From Microstegium vimineum (Eukaryota; Streptophyta; Magnoliopsida; Poales; Poaceae), in assembly GCA_022036555.1 (NCBI GenBank), contig CM039137.1:29133535-29197534 (forward strand): a stretch of DNA of 64,000 nt. Reading direction: 5' to 3'. Position 1 is the stretch's first letter, and each line of letters begins with the position of its first letter. Below are positions 59,995-64,000 of this stretch, piece by piece. Under the pieces are notes generated by a model, which was not told where the DNA came from, did not search any database, and saw only the letters and a program-made list of their open reading frames with translations. The position numbers and the translations under genes are program-made.

Positions 59995-60072
59995 GATCGG
60001 TATTGAGGTGATCCTAGACACATGAAGGTGCTTGATCGGTATTGATGAGATCCTACACACATGAAGGTGCTT
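59995..60072. repeat. Two-copy 39-bp tandem repeat
   Basis: The copies at 59995 and 60034 share 'gatcggtattga' and 'acacatgaaggtgctt'. A third partial piece, 'gatcctacacacatgaag', occurs at about 60155. Confidence 0.75.
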
Positions 60073-62212
60073 GTCTCCAACAAATCATGGATAGGGCTGT
60101 TTAATTGCCTGGACAAGGGTGTCCGGCCTGTAGGAGCTTGGAGTATGGGCCAAGATCCTACACACATGAAGCCTGGCTAGCACTAGGCAACCCCAGTGGC
60201 CCAGTGGTGGGCTTGTATGGTCCAGGATCTTGTTTGTTTGCTTGTACGTACGGATATGCCTACCTGCATTTGAGCATGTGGTAACATTACCACCAAACCT
60301 TAATGCGACAAGACCGAGGTTGTAAGCGATAAAATAGACTACGAGAAGACCTGACTTTTTAGGCTGCCAAGAGTCAGGCGATAAAATTATCAGCTCGCCT
60401 TTTCTATCAGTCTGGTACAGAAATTACATCAATACACACATATATTATGTTGGACACGCATATAAATTGATTGTCGTCCCAATCTCGCTTCTTTGAATCC
60501 AGTTAATCCAAGACCCAAAGAAGTCGACTCTCTCGGGATGGTGGTTCTAAATGAGAAATCCCTCGAAATCCAAGGGTCTCTTCATATCGAAATTTGTCGC
60601 TCATTACCAACTCTCTAATAAATAATTCCTCTCTTTAGTAACTATAGACCATACATGATGGACTGCCATGCATGTTAAGGATGGGTTGGAGCATAAGGTT
60701 GTACACTAAGTGTCCTCTTGAAAAAATATCTAGTTTTAAGAGTGCTTGGTTAAAAAGTCTAAGGTCAAACCTAAGCAATCCATATTTTTTTAGAATCATT
60801 TTGTCCCATGTAGTCCAAGAATTTTCCTTTTTTCCTTAGAAGATCTCAAGATCAACTTAGCCAATAGCTCCTACGAGAGCTAAGGTACACGTAGGGTTTC
60901 CTTGGTAGGGATACTGTTATGATTTCTGCACCGGCTCAATCAAAATCCTACCGAATAAGCACATACAAGAATGACTTCTGAAACTAAAACCAAATAAAAA
61001 ATGATGAAAGAAAAGCCATTTTTTGGCAAGATGTCTAAGACCATCAAAACATGACTTTCCTAGCTTCACCATTTTTTAAGAAGTCAAAGTGTACCAAACC
61101 GACCCTTAGCAATATCTAGACTTAAGGTCCCTTTAACGTGTATTATAAAACTATAAAAGATCTCTAGCTTCTTAAGAAACCCTAAACAAATGGGTAAAAA
61201 TGGATTCGCTCTTTGAAACCACCAAGGAGCAGGAGCTTATCAAAGATCTTTTTATAAAATGCTTTAGGTCCACCAAAGAAGCTAAAGCCATTTTAAAAAG
61301 AGACAAACATTGCCAAATTGGACCTTAAATTAGATCGCTAAATTATACTATGTTTAATCTAAAATAAGTGCATATCTAACATTTCATTTTTCAAGAAGTC
61401 AAGCTTTTTAAAACTTGAATTAATATATATAAAATTATACTATTCGTACCATTCTAAATTATATGTTTTGTTGTTTAAGCTGTTCTATATGCATTTACAC
61501 CGACACTAAAATAAATGTGTATATCTAGAAAGCTAAAACTTATGTAATAATATTTATGATGTGTATTAATAATAACTACCGTAAATTAATAGTGAAACAT
61601 ATGATAATAAATATATTGGGAGATATTTAAATGTCGATGATCAATAAGTTAAACGAGACATAGTAACCCACCCCGTACAATTGTTTGGAAAAAAGTTAGT
61701 GAAGATCATCCCTACGGGAATATGGTAGGAATTGTTTGGTTTACATGTGGGGCCACGTGTTATTATAACAACACACATACCTACCATGTTTGTAATATGG
61801 TCCACGCGTCAGTTACATATCCCCACCATGTCGTGGTTAGAACCATCCCTACCCAATTTGTTTCCAATTGTTTTGACCTTTTGGGACGGAGGGAGTGGCC
61901 TGAAGGGGGACTGCAGTACTGCACGGCTGCACCCTCGATCTGAACCGCTTGACACCCGATTGGACGGTCAGAAACACACAAGCCCGTCGACCCGTTGTGG
62001 ATGGCCATGGTCCCTTCGCTTTGGAGTTACCGACCGGCCGAAGCCGTAGTCCGAACCGCGGACCAGCTTCGACGGGGTCACGCCCAGCCCACCCTTCCAT
62101 CGACCCATCTAGAAGCGCCTTCTTCTGCTTGCTAGGGTCTTTTGCACTTCGGAATTCTTAATCGACGGCGAGCTCGTTGGCACTGTCGTCGTCGGCGGCG
62201 GCAGCGGCAGCT
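60073..62212. other. Intergenic region upstream of the PRA1 gene
   Basis: Mostly AT-rich with no gene. A Stowaway-like right end 'gggacggagggag' occurs near 61895. The last 250 bases are GC-rich and probably contain the PRA1 promoter and leader. Confidence 0.4.
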
Positions 62213-63253
62213 ATGGACTGGAGTTCTGTGACGGCGGAGGACCTCGTGGACGCGCTGCGAGAGGTGGACTGGTCAACACCGCCGCGGCCCGTCTCCGAAT
62301 TCTTCTCCCGCTTCACCGCTCCCCGATCCTACTCCAAGTGGACCAGCCGCCTCAAGTGCAACCTCTACTAGTACGATCCGCTACTCTAATCTCGCCTCTT
62401 GTATGTTTTGATGTCTATCCAATCACCAATTGAAGAATTGGCAAGGTAGATGTGCCTTTCTCCTGTTATTTTGGGTGATTTAGAGCTGGGTCGCGGACTC
62501 ACGATGAGGTTATCAGGTCAGGGCCGACGATGAGCTTCATACCCTTGTTGGTTTGTACGGAATGACGGCATGACAGCTGTAGGCTGTACCTCGTGGAGTG
62601 CTGTTTCATGCTTGATTTATGGTTGGCGTCGATCTGCTTTCAGGCGATGCACTATTTGGAGTTTAACATGTGGTATGGCTGCTGGTCAGCTGGGAATATT
62701 TATTTGATACTTATAAAGTTATAATTAGGTGGAACTTCAACTACTTGTCATAAGAAGTTTATGCAGATATTTTCATAATTTATTTTTTACTGCATGCTAA
62801 AATGTTTTGTTAGTAAGCATGTACTCCAGTGACAGCTTATAATCGAGGGATGTGTGCGATATACTTCAATTATGTTGATGGACAATTAGAAGTCATTCTT
62901 AACCATACCATGAGATACGTGGAGGAGGCTTGGGAATTTGCCAACCTAGTTTAAAGTATGAACTGATTTGTAGAGTATATTTCTACCATTCCATTTGTAT
63001 CTTATCGAGTCTTCTTTCCACCCGTGCCTGTTTGCAGCTATCGGACCAACTACTTCATATTGGTAATATTCCTTCTTGGTAGGTAACAATTCCTATATGT
63101 GCCAGAACAGTTATTCAGTTATTTAGGCTGGATTTTGCTTTTTTTTTAATACCTCCTGCCTCTTGTATATGCAGGAATGGGCTTTCTTAGAAAGCCAGTT
63201 GCCATCCTTGCAGCTCTAGCAACTGGCCTCAGCATTGCGTTTCTGAATGACAG
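62213..63253 (+). CDS. PRA1-family protein, 5' part (continues past the right edge)
   Basis: Three exons are visible: 62213-62370, 63038-63078 and 63175-63253, with GT-AG borders and continuous phase. The protein starts MDWSSVTAEDLVDALREVDW and continues through FFSRFTAPRSYSKWTSRLKC and NLYYYRTNYFILVIFLLGMG to KPVAILAALATGLSIAFLND. This is the prenylated-Rab-acceptor (PRA1/YIP3) fold: a cytosolic N-terminus followed by the first hydrophobic hairpin. The sequence most resembles plant PRA1.A. PRA1 proteins sit in ER/Golgi/endosomal membranes and assist Rab recruitment and vesicle traffic. The frame is open upstream of 62213 but with no ATG, so this start is favoured. The remaining exon(s) lie beyond 64000; none was found between 63254 and the edge. 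Confidence 0.9.
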
Positions 63254-63899
63254 GTGATTTTAACTTGAGTTGAAATGTTCATACTATGCTAACACTATGG
63301 TTTGCGGAGCATTCATAATTCTGTTGTCACCATGACCTGGAAAGTCTGAAAGTATATTCATATTCAGAATTCACTCTCAACTGAGTAGGGTGAGCTGGTA
63401 TTACAAATCTCAGTTCATAATTGCCATATATTTAGGTTCTTGTGACTTGATACCTTTTACTTCTGTATTCCTGTGTGTCTTAATTTATGTCAAAAAGGAA
63501 AACATCAAATTCACGTTCACCAAACAAATTTTTTGAGTATACGTATCTGTAAGCTTCTAATATTAGTCTCTCTCTCCCTCCCTCTCTGTATTCTCTCAAT
63601 CAAAATTCATTGTGGCCAGTCATGAAGCATGCTCCTATGTTTCTTTACTTGCAAAATTTGGGGTCCCTGTACCAAACTATAAAATGAGGCCTTATTCCTT
63701 GATAAATAGGATTATAGTAATTATCAATTCTACATACATATCTTACACGTGTGTTAATCTTGGAACACCAGGCGTAGTCATATGAAGAATAGTTATAGTT
63801 CATATAACGATTGAAAAAAAAATGGTTCATATAATGATACAGAGAATAGTAGAATTCAAATCGAAGGGAAAGATTAAAATTTCCTTAGGAGTTGTTGGA

Positions 63900-64000
63900 T
63901 TCAGGCTTTACTGGTCCTGCTCCCGCACTCCTGACTCATGCTTGCCTGTTGTCGGTGGCTTCAGGCTTACTGGTTCTGCTTCTGCCCTTCTGACTCATGT
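63900..64000. repeat. 60-bp-period direct repeat at window edge
   Basis: 'ttcaggcttTactggtcctgct'-like sequence through 'ctgactcatg' occurs at 63900 and again at 63960. It lies in PRA1 intron sequence and may continue past the edge. Confidence 0.65.

Noticed and set aside
1..64000. CRISPR arrays, rRNA genes, bacterial-type operons, or a full autonomous transposon with transposase/reverse transcriptase.
   Set aside because: None was seen. Spaced repeats are few and irregular, and no transposase, gag or pol domains were recognised in any frame.

Overview
The window is nuclear DNA from a grass. Its genes are intron-containing and match plant families: RABA GTPase, BEL1-like TALE homeodomain, DYW-class PPR, P5CS and PRA1. 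GC-rich genes sit in AT-rich, MITE-filled spacers. Several copies of a MITE with the subterminal signature 'actaattgcacagtt', frequent in sorghum and sugarcane, plus many Stowaway elements (TA-CTCCCTCCGT ends), suggest the tribe Andropogoneae. The species cannot be fixed from the sequence alone.

Layout. 1-10.1 kb is intergenic: GC-rich patches, two Stowaway MITEs, short tandem repeats and one terminal-inverted-repeat element with a GC-rich core. 10.18-13.13 kb (+) is a two-exon gene for a membrane protein of five tandem PGG domains. 15.43-18.43 kb (+) is a two-exon RABA2-type Rab11 GTPase whose 2.3-kb intron carries several MITEs. 18.4-34.8 kb has no recognisable gene. It holds MITEs, a 26-base poly-G tract, several GC-rich blocks, and a ~3.5-kb solo-LTR-like element inserted inside a Stowaway MITE. 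35.11-39.01 kb (+) is a four-exon BEL1-like homeobox gene with an apparent one-base frameshift in exon 1. 44.25-46.22 kb (+) is a single-exon PLS-DYW PPR gene, the likely orthologue of Arabidopsis CRR2. 47.81-54.85 kb (-) is a complete 20-exon P5CS gene (P5CS2 type) with a TATA box and a Helitron-like insertion touching the intron-2 splice donor. 55-62 kb is intergenic, with a Stowaway MITE, a degenerate tRNA-Val(CAC) and T-rich repeats. 62.21 kb to the right edge is the 5' part of a PRA1-family gene.

The genes are independent housekeeping or regulatory loci: membrane traffic (RABA2, PRA1), plastid RNA processing (CRR2), proline synthesis (P5CS2), development (BEL1-like) and an uncharacterised membrane protein (5xPGG). 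They do not form one pathway. I found no CRISPR array, operon or obviously new multigene system. The unusual observations are mostly about genome architecture. Intron-exon structures were worked out by hand from GT-AG sites and frame continuity.
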